Origin: Selaginella moellendorffii | Taxonomy: Eukaryota > Streptophyta > Lycopodiopsida > Selaginellales > Selaginellaceae | DNA length: 64,000 nucleotides | Direction of reading: 5' to 3' | NCBI RefSeq assembly: GCF_000143415.4 | Contig: NW_003314261.1 | Span: 3,402,880-3,466,879, forward strand | Translations under genes and position numbers: made by a program | Part shown: positions 46,731 through 58,972 of the stretch, one piece after another | Layout: each line of letters opens with the position of its first letter | Position numbering within the stretch: position 1 is the stretch's first letter | Notes under the pieces: generated by a model | Told to the model about the DNA's origin: nothing | What the model saw: the letters and a program-made list of their open reading frames with translations, nothing else | Database searches by the model: none

Positions 46731-46977
46731 TGTTGTTTTGAATCAATTGTCTTTTGTGTTTTCGCTTGATTACCTGTTGCTCGGGGACTGTCCTGTCCCC
46801 CCCGTTCTGCCTTTTCAGCATTTTCTTCTTCTTTCTTCTCTCTTTCCTTTCCTTCGCTTCTCTTTTCCTGCTTCTGCTCCAGCTGCTGCTCAGATATTCC
46901 TCCCATATATTCGTGCTTCTCCAGTGCCTTTGGGGCCGAGAGAGAGAGAGAGAGCAAGGCGGGCGGAGCAGCCGCAA

Positions 46978-49900
46978 ATGGCAGCAGCAGCTGCTGTTGC
47001 TGCTGCTGGAGCTGCATGGAAGGCAGCCTCCTCCTCCTCTTCCTCTTCCTTGTTCTGGTCCAGCTGCAGGACAACGCATGTAAGTCGTGGTGTTGTAGCA
47101 CAGAAACTAGAAGCGAGAGGTAAGGAGACCAAGCTACTCACTCCTGTGATGACTTCTGCGGCTAACTGCTTGTCGGGTGGATCCTTATTTTGTTCCCAGG
47201 CCGCGATGATGCTTCCAAAACTACGCCTTCACTGCGTGCAGTGCCGACCGCATCAGTTCCAGGTATAAAAGAGAACTAACTCACCCGGTTGTGCGCTTGC
47301 TGCTAACTTAACACTATCTCCAGTTTCATCTCGCGTGCAAACTCCCGGACGGAAGCTTCCAACACCTCGGCAAGTCCCAGAAGTATGTTCTGCAAGATCC
47401 CGTAAGGCCGGAGGTCCTGATCGGAATTCTTCTTGGTTTGCAGACAATTCCAGCGACTGATGGCGGACGAAAGTGGGAACTCGTCGAAACCGTAAGAAGC
47501 ATGTTGAACTCTCTGCACGACGGGGAGATATCCGTGTCAGCCTACGATACGGCTTGGGTGGCACGAGTACCCGCTTTGGATGGCAGCAACACGCCTCAAT
47601 TTCCCATGTGCCTAAACTGGATCATGAACAATCAGCTCGAGGATGGATCCTGGGGTGATAGAGACTTGTTTCTTACGTATGATCGCATCTGTTCGGCACT
47701 GGCATGTGCAATAGCTCTCAAAACCTGGAACACCGGAGACAAGATTGTTCACAAAGGTAAGTAATCACTTTCAGAAGAAACACAAAGACCAACCATCTCA
47801 TTCTCATTCAGCCCTCGAGTTTATTCGCAAAACTATGCCTAAGATGGAGTTGGAGGACAGTACTCACATGCCAATAGGATTTGAAATTGTGTTTCCGGCA
47901 ATGATAGAGGAGGCCATGGCACTCGAGCTTGACATCGACTATACAGCGCCCGTGCTCCAAACAATTTATGCTGAAAGGAAGAAGAAACTTGAAAGGTTAG
48001 ACATAGAAAATGTTCCGAGACAACCTTACTGACGTGATACCCGCACGCAGAATACCCATGAATGTGGTCCAGAACTATCCCACCACTCTCCTGCATTCGT
48101 TGGAAGGACTTCATAAGACTATAGACTGGGACAAGGTCATAAAACTGCAGTCACCAGATGGTTCACTGCTCTTCAGCCCCGCCTCCACAGCATGCGCACT
48201 GATGCATACGGGAAACGAGAAATGCCTGCAGTACCTGAACAACCTCGTCAAGAGATTCAACTGCGCAGGTAAAGGAATGGTGAAACTTTACCTCCGAGAA
48301 CTCCTGACGTAAAAACTCTTGTTTCTCGACAGTACCAAATGTATACCCAGTGGATCTGTTTGAGCATCTCTGGATAGTTGACCGCTTACAACGCCTGGGA
48401 ATCTCTCGCTACTTCACTCAAGAGATTAAATCAGCTCTTGACTACGTGTACAGGTGTGTATGCGTAGTACCACCTATGACAAACACACAACGTGAGAACT
48501 TGTAACAGATACTGGACAGACAAAGGAATAGCATGGGCCAGAGGTTCACCTGTTCAAGACGCTGACGATACTTCCATGGCCTTCCGGCTCTTGCGAAGTC
48601 ACGGATACGACATATCACCAGGTACTCTCCAAGCCATACCCGCTTCTTTCGTCACTTCTCATATCGTACAACACAGACGCCTTTAAAACCTTCCAAGAGG
48701 GCGATTCCTTCGTCTGCTTCAGCGGGCAAGCGGGTCAAGCAGTGACAGGAATGTACAACTTGTACCGGGCTTCTCAAGTGATGTTTCCCGGCGAAACAAT
48801 CCTGGAAGAAGCAGGCTCATTTGCCAGAAAGTTTCTCGAAGGAAAACGCCAGGAGAATCAGCTGTACGACAAGTGGATTATCTCTAAAGATCTGCCAGGA
48901 GAGGTATGCGTTAGAGCATGTCACAAAACAAAACTGACCTGTGAACACTTTACAGGTCGAGTTTGCGCTCGACAACCCAATGCATGCTAGATTAGAAAGA
49001 CTGGCAACAAGAAGATATATCGATCAGTACGCGGCTGACGATGTCTGGATCGGGAAGAGCCTCTACAGGTGAGAATCCTTTCACGGAAATCAACGCTGCC
49101 AGCTAACTCCTGTAACTGATACAGGATGCCCTTCGTCAACAATCCAATTTTCCTAGAGCTCGCGAAGGCAGACTTCAACATGTGTCGGGCTCTGCACAGA
49201 AAAGAATTTCAGCAACTTGAAAGGTGATGAAAGTATATATGTAAACAAGACATACTCACCCGAAATCCATCACAGGTGGTACGACGAGAGCAGCCTGTCA
49301 ATGTTCAAAGGATTCTCCCGCAGCAAACTGGAGCAAACGTTCTATTCAGCTGCTGCAACCATCTTCGAGCCGGAGCTCTCACCAGCAAGGCTTATTTGGT
49401 CGCAATGCTGGTTCCTATCACTCGGTATTAATGAATACTTTGACTACCAAGGGTCCACCAAAGAACTTGAGGATCTCATAAACAACGTCGAGAGGTAATT
49501 CACGCCACAAATTCAATGCCACTCGAGCTCTGACAGCTGATGCACAGGTGGAACGTGAACTCGCTTGGAAACTGCTCGGCCAAAGTGAAAATACTGTTCG
49601 TCGAGCTCTATAACATCGTTCAAAACCATAGCAAGCAGGGCTTCTTGTACCAAGGCCGGAGTATAGGAGGGGCGCTGCGAGAAATCGTAAGTGTTTTCGG
49701 TGAGAATCGTTGATAAATCTGATCAATATTTGCTTTGGCAGTGGAAAACGTGGCTATCGAGCCTACTGCAGAGAACCAAGTGGAAAATGTCAGACAACTA
49801 TCCAACTTTGGAGGAATATCTAAAGGCCTCACATTCAAGCATCGAGCCTGCTGTCCGGAGCACTGTGTACTTCGTCGGCGAAACGCTCGCCACCGGAGAT

Positions 49901-50301
49901 TTAAAAGACTCGGCCATTTGCCAAATGATGAACACTGCTTCACGCCTGGTACAAGATACACACACGGACAAGGTAAACCCGAAGAAATAGACGAAATAGG
50001 AAATCCCTTACCACCATTCGAGATTTTCCAGGTGGATTCAAGCCTCAACAGTATCACCATCTACCTTGAAGAGAATCCTCAATTAACTGAAAGTGAAGCA
50101 CTAAGTCAGGTCCAAGCACTTGCGAACAAGAACATGCAGAAGCTTCTGTACGAGACTCTGCAGCCCGGCGCGCTGCCACAAGCTTGCAAGCAGCTCTTTC
50201 TCAATGCGGCCAGAATTATGAACGTCTTTCCAGGTACCAATAAAGTACAGGCCAAACTCTCCAACCATGTCAAGAGAGTACTTTCCCAGCCCGTGCTGTA
50301 A
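46978..50301 (+). CDS. Class II diterpene cyclase (copalyl/labdadienyl diphosphate synthase-like)
   Basis: Diterpene synthase with the full land-plant three-domain architecture. The beta/gamma half has [11 protein letters not shown] and QLEDGSWGD and the class II acid motif DADD (48558-48569, in [12 protein letters not shown]), expected to protonate and cyclise geranylgeranyl diphosphate. The alpha domain is retained, but where a class I DDxxD would be, [10 protein letters not shown] reads NEYFD (49430-49444). The second metal motif is also eroded ([14 protein letters not shown]), so I predict class II activity only. About 14 exons. The start is uncertain: ATG 46978 gives an Ala/Ser-rich, plastid-transit-like N-terminus continuous with exon [17 protein letters not shown] 47206 is the alternative. 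One intron (47402-47444) is open in frame. Confidence 0.88.
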
Positions 50302-50337
50302 ATAGCTAACAGCCTGACAGAGGAAACATTTGGTGGA

Positions 50338-51783
50338 CTACACAGCCAAGTTCGCGCTAATGTAGCTGTAGAGCAACCATAGAAGAAGCCCAAGTATGCC
50401 TTCGGCAATAATGCCTCTGTAAATTCTGAAGGGATCTGCTATCGAGTTTTCAGTTTTACCGACCAGGTCCCGGAAACTCAAGTGTTCCTGACTGTGAAGG
50501 AGAGCGTAAACTACTCCGGAGAGATGACCCCTTCCAATAACTCCAACCACAGTCTTGCAGCCCGTAACTGCTTTGCTGCGCTTCAAAGACCACGCCATAT
50601 ACTGTACAACAAAGCTAAGTGTCAAACGACTACATCAAAGGAAAGTGACTATTCTAAAAGAAAGCGCACCAGATCGCGCTCCCAAACGAGGTGTCGCAAT
50701 AGAGAAGGAAACTGAGAGCTCATAAAGGAATACATGCTTGAAATCACATCGTCGGACTTCATCGACTGCTTAACAAAATCAGAAACAGTAAATTATAATC
50801 CATAAAAGCCTTCACCTTCAACGCTGCTTCTGATGCGTCAACATTGGCAAACAGGAATGTCTGCAAGAACGTGTTAGCAAGACGCAGACGCTCCTTCCAC
50901 GTCAAAGCGCGCCATGCGCGATTCAACTACAGAAACTACACAAAACATTAACAAGCAGCTCCCGGCAAAACTACACTTACAGTGATTTCAATAGGCCGAT
51001 CACCCAAAACAAGCTGAGCTTCAACTTCTTTCGCTGCTCTTCTTGCAGCCCTGAACTGTAAGCAGCAATCGCCATGAATATCCAGCTTTTACGTCAATGA
51101 ACTGTCTTACCTCTTCGCCAACTGGCACAGCCGCAGACTTAGAAATCTTTTCTGAAACACTGGCAAGCAGCAATCTCAGAAAAAATGCTGATCTCCCACC
51201 TGAGAAAAAAATATGAAATCGAATGGAAGCTATATTTTAAATAAAAGACAGATTACCGAGATTAAAACTACGAGCCAAAGCTGCATTGCGATCCGTGCCT
51301 GTCAACGATAAGAAATTCGCGGTGGAATTCGCCATTGACGGATCCAAATACATAATTCCAATCCTGCGGCATCCAAAATCCTCACCCATTGTTTACTAGA
51401 GATAGAGTGCTACATGCTTACCTGCTTTTGCAGAGCTCCACAACGACATTATCGGGACGGATTGTCTTGATCGCGCGCTCGACCTGTTGCGCCGAAACCT
51501 GGGACACATGAGCAGTCCCGACGAGAATCACCAGCTCCGGCTCACCATTTTCACCCGCATTCACATTCCTCACCGCTACGAGTGATCCCTCGCGCACAAT
51601 ATCAATCAGCTGAGGCCATCGCGTCGCCACGATCTCCTCAGTGTCCATCGACACCGCTTCCCTGTAGCTGAAATCATCCGGCGGACCCGAGATGGAGCAC
51701 GATTTCGACAATGCGCGGACTGGAATTCCCGATAGCGCCCTGCTTCTTGGCGCTAGAACCCTAGGCGGTGCTACATTGATCAT
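50338..51783 (-). CDS. TraB/PrgY domain protein (TRABD-like)
   Basis: TraB-family protein with the two family signatures: VILVGTAHVSQVS near the start of the domain and GVIGRGHLSGV near its end. The start at 51783 (MINVAPPRVLAPRSRALSG) gives an Arg/Ser/Ala-rich N-terminus suggestive of a plastid or mitochondrial presequence. Exons include ALARSFNLG, LNRAWRALTWKERLRLANTF and a last exon ending LWLLYSYISANLAV-stop, whose hydrophobic segment may anchor it in a membrane. About nine short exons. Biochemical role in plants is poorly defined; relatives include mitochondrial outer-membrane proteins. The stop codon is 36 bp from that of the convergent diterpene cyclase. Confidence 0.87.
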
Positions 51784-52310
51784 CGCAAAAACCCTACAAT
51801 GACCTGGGCGCTGCGACCCACGTAAGTCGTACGGACGGTGTGTAGTGGTCGTGGCCGAGGCCCATCTCCACGTGCCCACACGCGGATAGCTTCCCAGTTG
51901 CACGGGCAACGCCACGTCAGCGATTCTTATCGCGGCGTGGTTTTACCGGGCAAAGTAAATGCTACTATGTCGCCGAAAATACCTCCCTCCTGCCGCTGCG
52001 GCGCCGCATCGTGGAGGTCACATGTTGCGGCGCTCTTCAAAAACTAGCTAGAAAGAAACATTTAGCAAAGTCTTGGCCTAGGTATTTCAGCCTCTTATTT
52101 AGGGCGGGAGTGAGAGAGAGAGAGAAGCGTTAGCTAGGGTTTATGCGCGGGTTCTACATTCTAGCGATCTAAAATCACAGGATTCACAGAGAAAAATGCT
52201 TTGCATTTGGATAATGCGTCTCGGATGCCCGTCCAGCGCCTTCTCCTTTGCTACCTCTCCAGGTTTGGCGGACAGATTTGCCGTCTGGTGTTCTTGAGCT
52301 TGCTCTGGCG
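51784..52310. promoter_or_regulatory. Divergent region TraB / BRUTUS-like
   Basis: 527 bp between divergent starts. Contains a short GA run (GAGAGAGAGAGA near 52112) and AGCTAGGGTTTATG (near 52131), telo-box-like, upstream of the ligase. Holds both promoters by inference; nothing else seen. Confidence 0.45.
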
Positions 52311-55300
52311 ATGGCGAGCCCTGTGATTGTCGATCTAGCTAGCGCCGTGCCGATCGTCGAGCCGGCGGCGGAGTCAGAGGACGACGTCATGCCACCGATT
52401 ATGCAGTTCATGTACTTCCACAAGGCGATTCGAGCGGAATTGGAGAAACTGCACGGCGATGCTCTGCAAATAGCCAAGAGCAGCGACCAGGAGATTAAAG
52501 GACTGATCCGGCGCTACCAATTCCTGCGCAGTGTGTATGAACACCATAGTAGCGCAGAAGACGAGGTTCGTTTATTTGTTTTTTTCTACTTTCCATCGGG
52601 CTCTTTTCATCTTCTCTATCAGGTAATTTTGCCAGCGCTCGATCTGCGCGTTAAGAACGTCGCGCATTCGTATTCCTTGGAGCATCAAGTGGAGGGCAAC
52701 CTTTTCGAGCAGCTTTTTGAGCTTCTCAACGCGGTGCTCGCGGTTAAAGACGATGGTTTGAAGGAGAGCATCCGGAATGTTGTGTGCTGCACGGAAGCAC
52801 TGCTAACGACTCTTGTCCAGCATTTGTGCAAAGAAGAAGAACAAGTATGTGTTGTTTGTTCCTTGTGCTTTTATCTTATCAAAACTCTAACTTGACAGTT
52901 TTTCTTTGTCAGGTATTTCCTTTACTTGTGAAGCACTTCACTTATGACGAACAAGCCGCGCTCGTTTGGCAGTTTCTCTGTAGTATACCGGTGAACCTGA
53001 TGGAATTGTTTCTTCCCTGGCTGGCTTCGTCCCTATCACTGGAAGATCGAGACCAAATGATAGCTTGTATGCGGAGGATTGTACCAAGTGAACACCTTCT
53101 CCAACAGGTATGGACTAACTCTATTCTATCACCGGCGTTCAGATATGCTATTGCAGGTGATTTTTGCATGGCTCAAAGGAAGGGAGACTTCGGGCACGAA
53201 AATGTCAAGTATGGAACAGGAGGCCTTACAACCGGATGACTTATCAGGAGACCACCAACGCAAATTTCCTATAAACAAATTGCTTTTGTGGAACGATGCT
53301 ATCAAGAAGGACATGGAGAGGCTCGCGGAGGAGGCTAAACTATTGCGGTCTGCGTCGCCATCTACATTGTCTTCGTTCGTGGACCGGCTGAGGTTTCTGG
53401 TCGAAGTGTGTATCTTCCATAGGTATGGTTTTCTATAATGCTTCGAATTTGTTAATTATCTTTTTTGGTCAGTGCTGCGGAAGATAAAGTACTCAGTCCG
53501 GCAGTTGGTCAGAGAGCAAACGTTGAAGAAGATAACCAACACCTGGAAATGGTTCAACGTTTAGCGGATGGCATTCTAGCCATTGGACACCTTGAAGGGA
53601 AAGCCGATGAGCTTTGTATTGAGGTAGAGTACGTTATTCAAACTATACGGGAGCACTACTTCAACCCGGAGCTCAAGGTATCATCGTGTCTATGTGGTTT
53701 CCATGAGCTGACTTCTTTAGTTTCGTGATATAGTTGATTTCTCTCGCTCAAGAGCATTGCACGATTGAGGAGCAACGTGTTCTTTTATACCGAAGCCTAA
53801 GAGTTATGCCTTTGAGAATGCTTGAACGAGTTTTACCTTGGTTTGTGGAAATGCAAAGTGACAAAGAAACCAGAGATATGCTACACCATATGTGTCTGGC
53901 AGGTAGCTCTATTTATTTTCATGTATTCTATTTTGTGTTGATGTTAACTTTCTTATTGGCATTTTATTATGCAGCACCGGTTTCTGACAAGCACCTTGTT
54001 GCTCTCTTTTCCGGCTGGGCATGCAAGGGGTGCCGTCAAAACTCAGACAGTTTCAAGTGTATATATGCCGGGGAAGCACACGAGTGTCCTGTGAAAATGC
54101 TGGAGCTTGAGCAGGTCAGCAATGAGGAAAGTACTTCGTCTGCCGGCTCTACAAGGTCAAAGCGCCCTCGAGATGTTGGAGACAGTGAAGGCTCTTCGAC
54201 GTCTTGCAAAAATGCTGTATTGAAGCAGTGTTGCGTCCCAGGACTGGGAATGAAATGTCCAAACCTTGGGATTTCCAGAGTTCCTGTCCGCAAGCCGCTC
54301 AGCTCTCCGAAAAGCTCTTCTTTGGGATGCAGTCTCTTTGGTTGGGGGAAAGTTGACAGCACGTCACCAGTAGAACCAAAGCCGATCGACCATATATTTC
54401 AGTTCCACAAAGCCATTCGGAAAGACATGGAGTACTTGGACTTGGAGTCTGCCAAGCTAGACAGTTGTGACGAAACGTTCCTCAGGCAGTTCACTGGACG
54501 GTTTCACTTCTTATGGGGTCTCTACAAAGCCCACAGTAACGCCGAAGACGACATCGTTTTTCCAGCCTTGGAAGAGAAAGAAGCTCTTCACAACGTCAGC
54601 CACTCGTACTCGTTGGACCATAAACAGGAGCAGCACCTTTTTGAAGAGATTGCGAGATTTCTGGAAGAGTTATCACGTCTCTACATCCCGGATTGCCTGC
54701 TCGAGAAATCGGACATCAACGCTATTCGAGAGAAACGGGGAGACTTGGCTCAGAAGCTTCAAGGCATGTGCAAGTCTGTCCGGTGTAGCCTGGATCATCA
54801 TGTTGCAAGGGAGGAACTTGAACTCTGGCCTCTTTTTGACAGGCATTTCACTTTTGAGGAGCAGGATAGGATAGTTGGTAGAATAGTCGGGACTACAGGT
54901 GCAGAGGTTTTACAATCAATGATCCCATGGGTTACGGCGGCTCTCACAGATGGTGAGCAAACTGGGATGATGGAGTCTTGGAGACAAGCTACGAAAAACA
55001 CGATGTTTGACAAATGGCTGAGCGCGTGGTGGGGAGATAGCTCACTTAAGTCGTCTCCCTCGTCTCCTCCAGCTACAAGGGATCCTTCGACACCACCTTC
55101 CGGCTCTAGCGAGTCCTTGCAACTGGTGGCTGATTACTTTGCCAAAGATTCGACAAAGGAGTCTACCGTGCAAGACGACGAAGGGGAGTCGGGCGAGACT
55201 CTTGAGCCGGAAGAAACTGGTGACTCTGATACTAAATCTGAAAGCTGCAAAAGTTGCTCAAAGTACGATGCTGCTCAACACTGCTGCATGAGAAGTGACG

Positions 55301-56691
55301 AGAAGGACAAACCGCAAAAGCTTGAAGCGGACACAGGAAAGTTTAAACCGGGATGGCAGTACATCTTTAGAATGAACCAGAAGGAACTAGAGGCTGCCAT
55401 CCGTAAGGTTTCTAGTGACAGTTCCCTGGATCCTCGGAGGAAAGCGTACCTTATACAAAATTTGATGACCAGGTTAGCTCCTCCTCAAGTTTTATGTAGC
55501 TTGCCTGCTGATTGTCACCATTTCTAATGCTCTCTTTTCTTTTCAGTCGCTGGATTGCCGCTCAGCAGCATTCTTTACAAGAAACAGATACGTCTGGAGA
55601 CATTCCTGGGCGCAGCCGGTCCTATCATGATCCCGTCAAAGGTATATACGGTTGCGAGCACTACAAAAGGAACTGCAAGATTCGGGCCGCTTGCTGTGGC
55701 TCGCTTTTCGTTTGCCGGTTTTGTCATGACAGAGCGAGTGACCATCCCATGAACAGGTACTCTTGTGGTGTTTCGGTTATCAAGCAGATACTCAGCAGTC
55801 TCTTGTTTTTTAATAGCAGGCATGAAACGAAGGAAATGCTGTGTATGCAGTGCCTTGAAGTGCAACCAGTCGCAGAATCCTGTCACAATCCTGAATGCTC
55901 CGGCTTCAGAATGGCCAGGTATTACTGCAACATTTGCAAGTTCTTCGATGACGACACAAGGTCAGAGCCAGTTTCATACTCGCAGAGAATCGTTTTTCTA
56001 ATCCTTTGGCTTTCGATCTTTCTCAGGGACATCTATCACTGCCCCTTTTGCAACCTCTGCAGAAAGGGGAAGGGCCTGGGCATCGACTATTTCCATTGCA
56101 TGACCTGCAATGCGTGCATGCACGTGTCCTTGAAGGACCACAAGTGCAGGGAGAAAGGCCTGGAATCGAACTGTCCGATTTGCCATGACTTTCTCTTCAC
56201 ATCAAGCAGCCCCGTGAAAGCTCTTCCTTGCAATCACTTCATGCACTCCGACTGTTTCCAGGTATCATTTCCAGATTTTCTCATTCACTTCTTGTCTGAC
56301 AATTTGGAGCGATAGGCATACTCTTGCTGCCACTATACATGTCCCGTCTGTTGCAAATCCTTGGGAGATATGGCGGTAAGTTCTCTATCTCGCTCTCTCG
56401 TTGTATTGCGATCGATCGTCTCTTAACACTCGACAATGATCCAGGTTTACTTCGGGATGCTGGACGCTTTGTTGGCGGCTGAGCAACTTCCGGAGGAATA
56501 CCAGGGCCGCGTCCAGGTGAAAATCTCACAACCAAAGGAAAGTGTGCTCTAATGTTTGGTTGTTCCAGGACATCCTCTGCAACGATTGCGAGCAAAAAGG
56601 AACAGCGCCATTCCACTGGCTATACCACAAGTGCCAAAAGTGTGGCTCCTACAACACGAGGACAATCTACGACGGAGGATCTCACAGATGA
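52311..56691 (+). CDS. BTS: BRUTUS-like hemerythrin E3 ligase, iron-deficiency regulator
   Basis: Plant iron sensor ligase with three N-terminal hemerythrin domains that bind iron and a C-terminal CHY/CTCHY/RING module. Hemerythrin 1 (MQFMYFHKAIRAEL, SAEDEVILPAL, CKEEEQVFPLL), hemerythrin 2 (WNDAIKKDMERL, AAEDKVLSPA) and hemerythrin 3 (FQFHKAIRKDMEYL, NAEDDIVFPALEEKE, VAREELELWPLF) keep His and Glu ligands, though the second is partly eroded (no HxxxE in the last helix pair). Then come the linker GWQYIFRMNQKELEAAIRKV, CHY finger (GCEHYKRNCKIRAACC, FCHDRASDH), CTCHY (FHCMTCNACMHVSLKDHKC), RING-H2 (NCPICHDFLF, CNHFMHSDC) and zinc ribbon (CQKCGSYNTRTIYDGGSHR-stop). Family members promote degradation of bHLH iron-response regulators in the nucleus. 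Confidence 0.94.
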
Positions 56692-56889
56692 TCCTAAAAG
56701 TTTGGAGAGAAAAATGGCCAAATTTTTGAGAAGAAAATAAACGAAAACGACTGTACATTCCAAAGCTATAAATTGAAGCGAATATACTGTGACATGAGTG
56801 GATATTCTCCAGAATTATGTCTAGGATTGTGCTAATCTTAGTGTGCCTCAAGAGCCCTAGTTCTAGTCTAGGGTTTTTGTGGTCTCGCA

Positions 56890-57898
56890 ATGGCGGTGTC
56901 TTCTTCGACCTCCGGCTCTTCGGAATCGCTGTCGCGGCATCACCACCTCAAGCATCGCCGCAGGAAGCACAGCCGCCGCCACGACGCGAGCTCCGCCGAC
57001 GGCAGCAGCGGCGCCACCAGCAGCAGCTCCTCCGACAGCGATGCACACAGCGGCGGCGGCCGGATGAGACGCGCGAAGCGAAAGCACCGGTTAGTCCTTC
57101 TTTTCTTTGCTTGTAGTGCGTGATTGTTGACCTCGAGCTCTTCGATCCATGGCAGAGGTGATGCTTCGAGCAGCGAGAGTGACACCGATTACGATTCCGA
57201 GAAGCGGAAGCGCAGGAAAAAGGAGAAGCTTCACAGATCACACAAGAAGGTCATTTGTTTCCTTTCTGCTTGGTCCCGCTTTGTAAAAATCTCTCTTTGG
57301 CTTTCTAGGATGGTTTGAAGGAGAGAAATCACAAGCACAAGAGCAGGAAGCACAAGCGGGAGGTACGATTCTTTTTTTGTTTAGAGCAAGGATTTTGATA
57401 CGCGTTTGCTGCCTATGCATTGGGCCGTTCCATCATCGGAGCTGTGGTTTGCAACATTGTTTGCCCAACGTATGGCATCATGGGACCTTACTCCTTTGAT
57501 GCTGCTGTGAATGTGGGGGCTCTTATATTTTTTTTTCCTCTTGGCAACTCTGGAGCTACACGCAGAAATCGAGCGATGAAAGCAATGGTCCCGTGCAATT
57601 GTCCAAGGTTTGGTTCTTTTTTTCTTGCGTTTCTGGGATTAAGATATGCTATTCTTCTTGTGGCAACAGTTCCTGGGTCGGACAAAGGACGACGGCGTTC
57701 GTCGAAGCGTTGTTTCGGGTAAAAAGGTCCGTCACTGGTTGGTTCTTTCGGTTTTGTGATGTCTGTTTCACTGTGGGGTTCTTGTTTTTCTTTTTCTTTT
57801 TTCAGATTCAACTCAAGGTTGAAAAGAGCAAAGAAGACAGAGCTGCGGAGACGAAGCGCAACGAGCTCTTGAAGTTTTTGAATGCTAGCTACGATTGA
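56890..57898 (+). CDS. Ser/Lys/Arg-rich conserved nuclear-type protein, unknown function
   Basis: Small basic protein in about six exons. The N-terminal half is low complexity (Ser runs, HHHLKHRRRKHSRRH, then SESDTDYDSEKRKRRKKEK and HKHKSRKHKRE) with multiple nuclear localisation-like clusters. The C-terminus is ordered-looking: KSSDESNGPVQLSK, FLGRTKDDGVRRSVVSGKK, then QLKVEKSKEDRAAETKRNEL and KFLNASYD-stop. The start at 56890 follows a TCTAGGGTTTTTGTGG leader. I think the C-terminal block is conserved among plants, but I do not recall a named function; RNA-processing association is a guess from composition. Confidence 0.7.
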
Positions 57899-58297
57899 AA
57901 ATGGCGAGAAAAGATTCGTTTGGTGTTTTGCTCTCCAAATGTTCTTTTCTTGACTTTGTTCTTATCAAAGAAAAGGGAAACGTTTAGACTCTCAAATCGC
58001 CACGCTTTGATCCATTCCGTTTGTCGCTCGTATGTTTGGAAATGTCTTTGCTCGCAAGAACAACGTGCGCCTTTGCATTGGGGCACGCGAATGCTTTCGA
58101 CGACCCAGATGCGTCCACAGCGATGACGTTGGTGCGTCAGGAAGCTTCCTGGCAGCTGCCCACTCTCTGGACTTTATAAGCCTTTTGATCGCCCCAAGGA
58201 GAGCAGAGCTTCCACAATCCATTGCAACAATCTGGGACAAAGGGAGACAGATCAGCGCCAGGAGCTGATTTTCAGATTTTGGAGCTCCAGCCAAGAT
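57899..58297. other. Intergenic region upstream of bHLH gene
   Basis: About 400 bp with no coding or RNA gene recognised. It should contain the 3' UTR of the upstream gene and the promoter/5' UTR of the bHLH gene. Confidence 0.5.
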
Positions 58298-58929
58298 ATG
58301 GAAAGTAATCTCCCTCACGAGCAAGGGGCGCAGCAGAGGAATTGCGGAGAGATGGGCGACTTGATCCAGCGGCTGCTCTTCGATTTCGAGCAGCAGATCC
58401 AGCAGGAAGAAGAGATCCAGCTCCAGCAGCAACAGAGACTCCACAATCAGCAACAATTCCAGCAACAGCCACACCGAGAAAATCAGCAGCGACAGCAGCA
58501 ACAGCAGGAAGAAGAGATCCAGCTCCAGCAGCAACAGAGACTCCACAATCAGCAACAATTCCAGCAACAACCACACCGAGAAAATCCGCAGCGGCAGCAG
58601 CAACAGCAGGATGAAGGCATGGTCTCCGACCAGGAATCCGGCCTGCAAAACGAGGAGAACTTCTCCCCCATCCGGAGCCGCCACATGATCGCCGAGAGGC
58701 AGAGGAGGCGGCGCGAGGCCGAGCTTCTCGCAGCGCTCAAGTCGCTCCTGCCATTCCCCACCAAGGTAAGATATATAGCTCTTTAGATTTCATTTCCTCA
58801 GAGCTCTCATCTCCGACCAAACAGAGAGACAAGCTGTCCATCCTTCAAGGCGCGATACGATACGTCCAGGAGCTACGGACGGACTGCGCTGCCAGTCGAT
58901 CGGAGCGCGGCGAGGATTCCATCACCTCC

Positions 58930-58972
<43 letters not shown>

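Noticed and set aside
46597-47141. Minus-strand frames (160, 124 and 83 codons) opposite the cyclase N-terminus
   Set aside because: Low-complexity antisense of Ala/Ser codons and pyrimidine-rich leader; no motif.
57992-58684. 230-codon minus-strand frame rich in Leu opposite the bHLH gene
   Set aside because: Antisense of CAG repeats reads as CTG (Leu/Ala/Cys); the plus strand has the bHLH domain.
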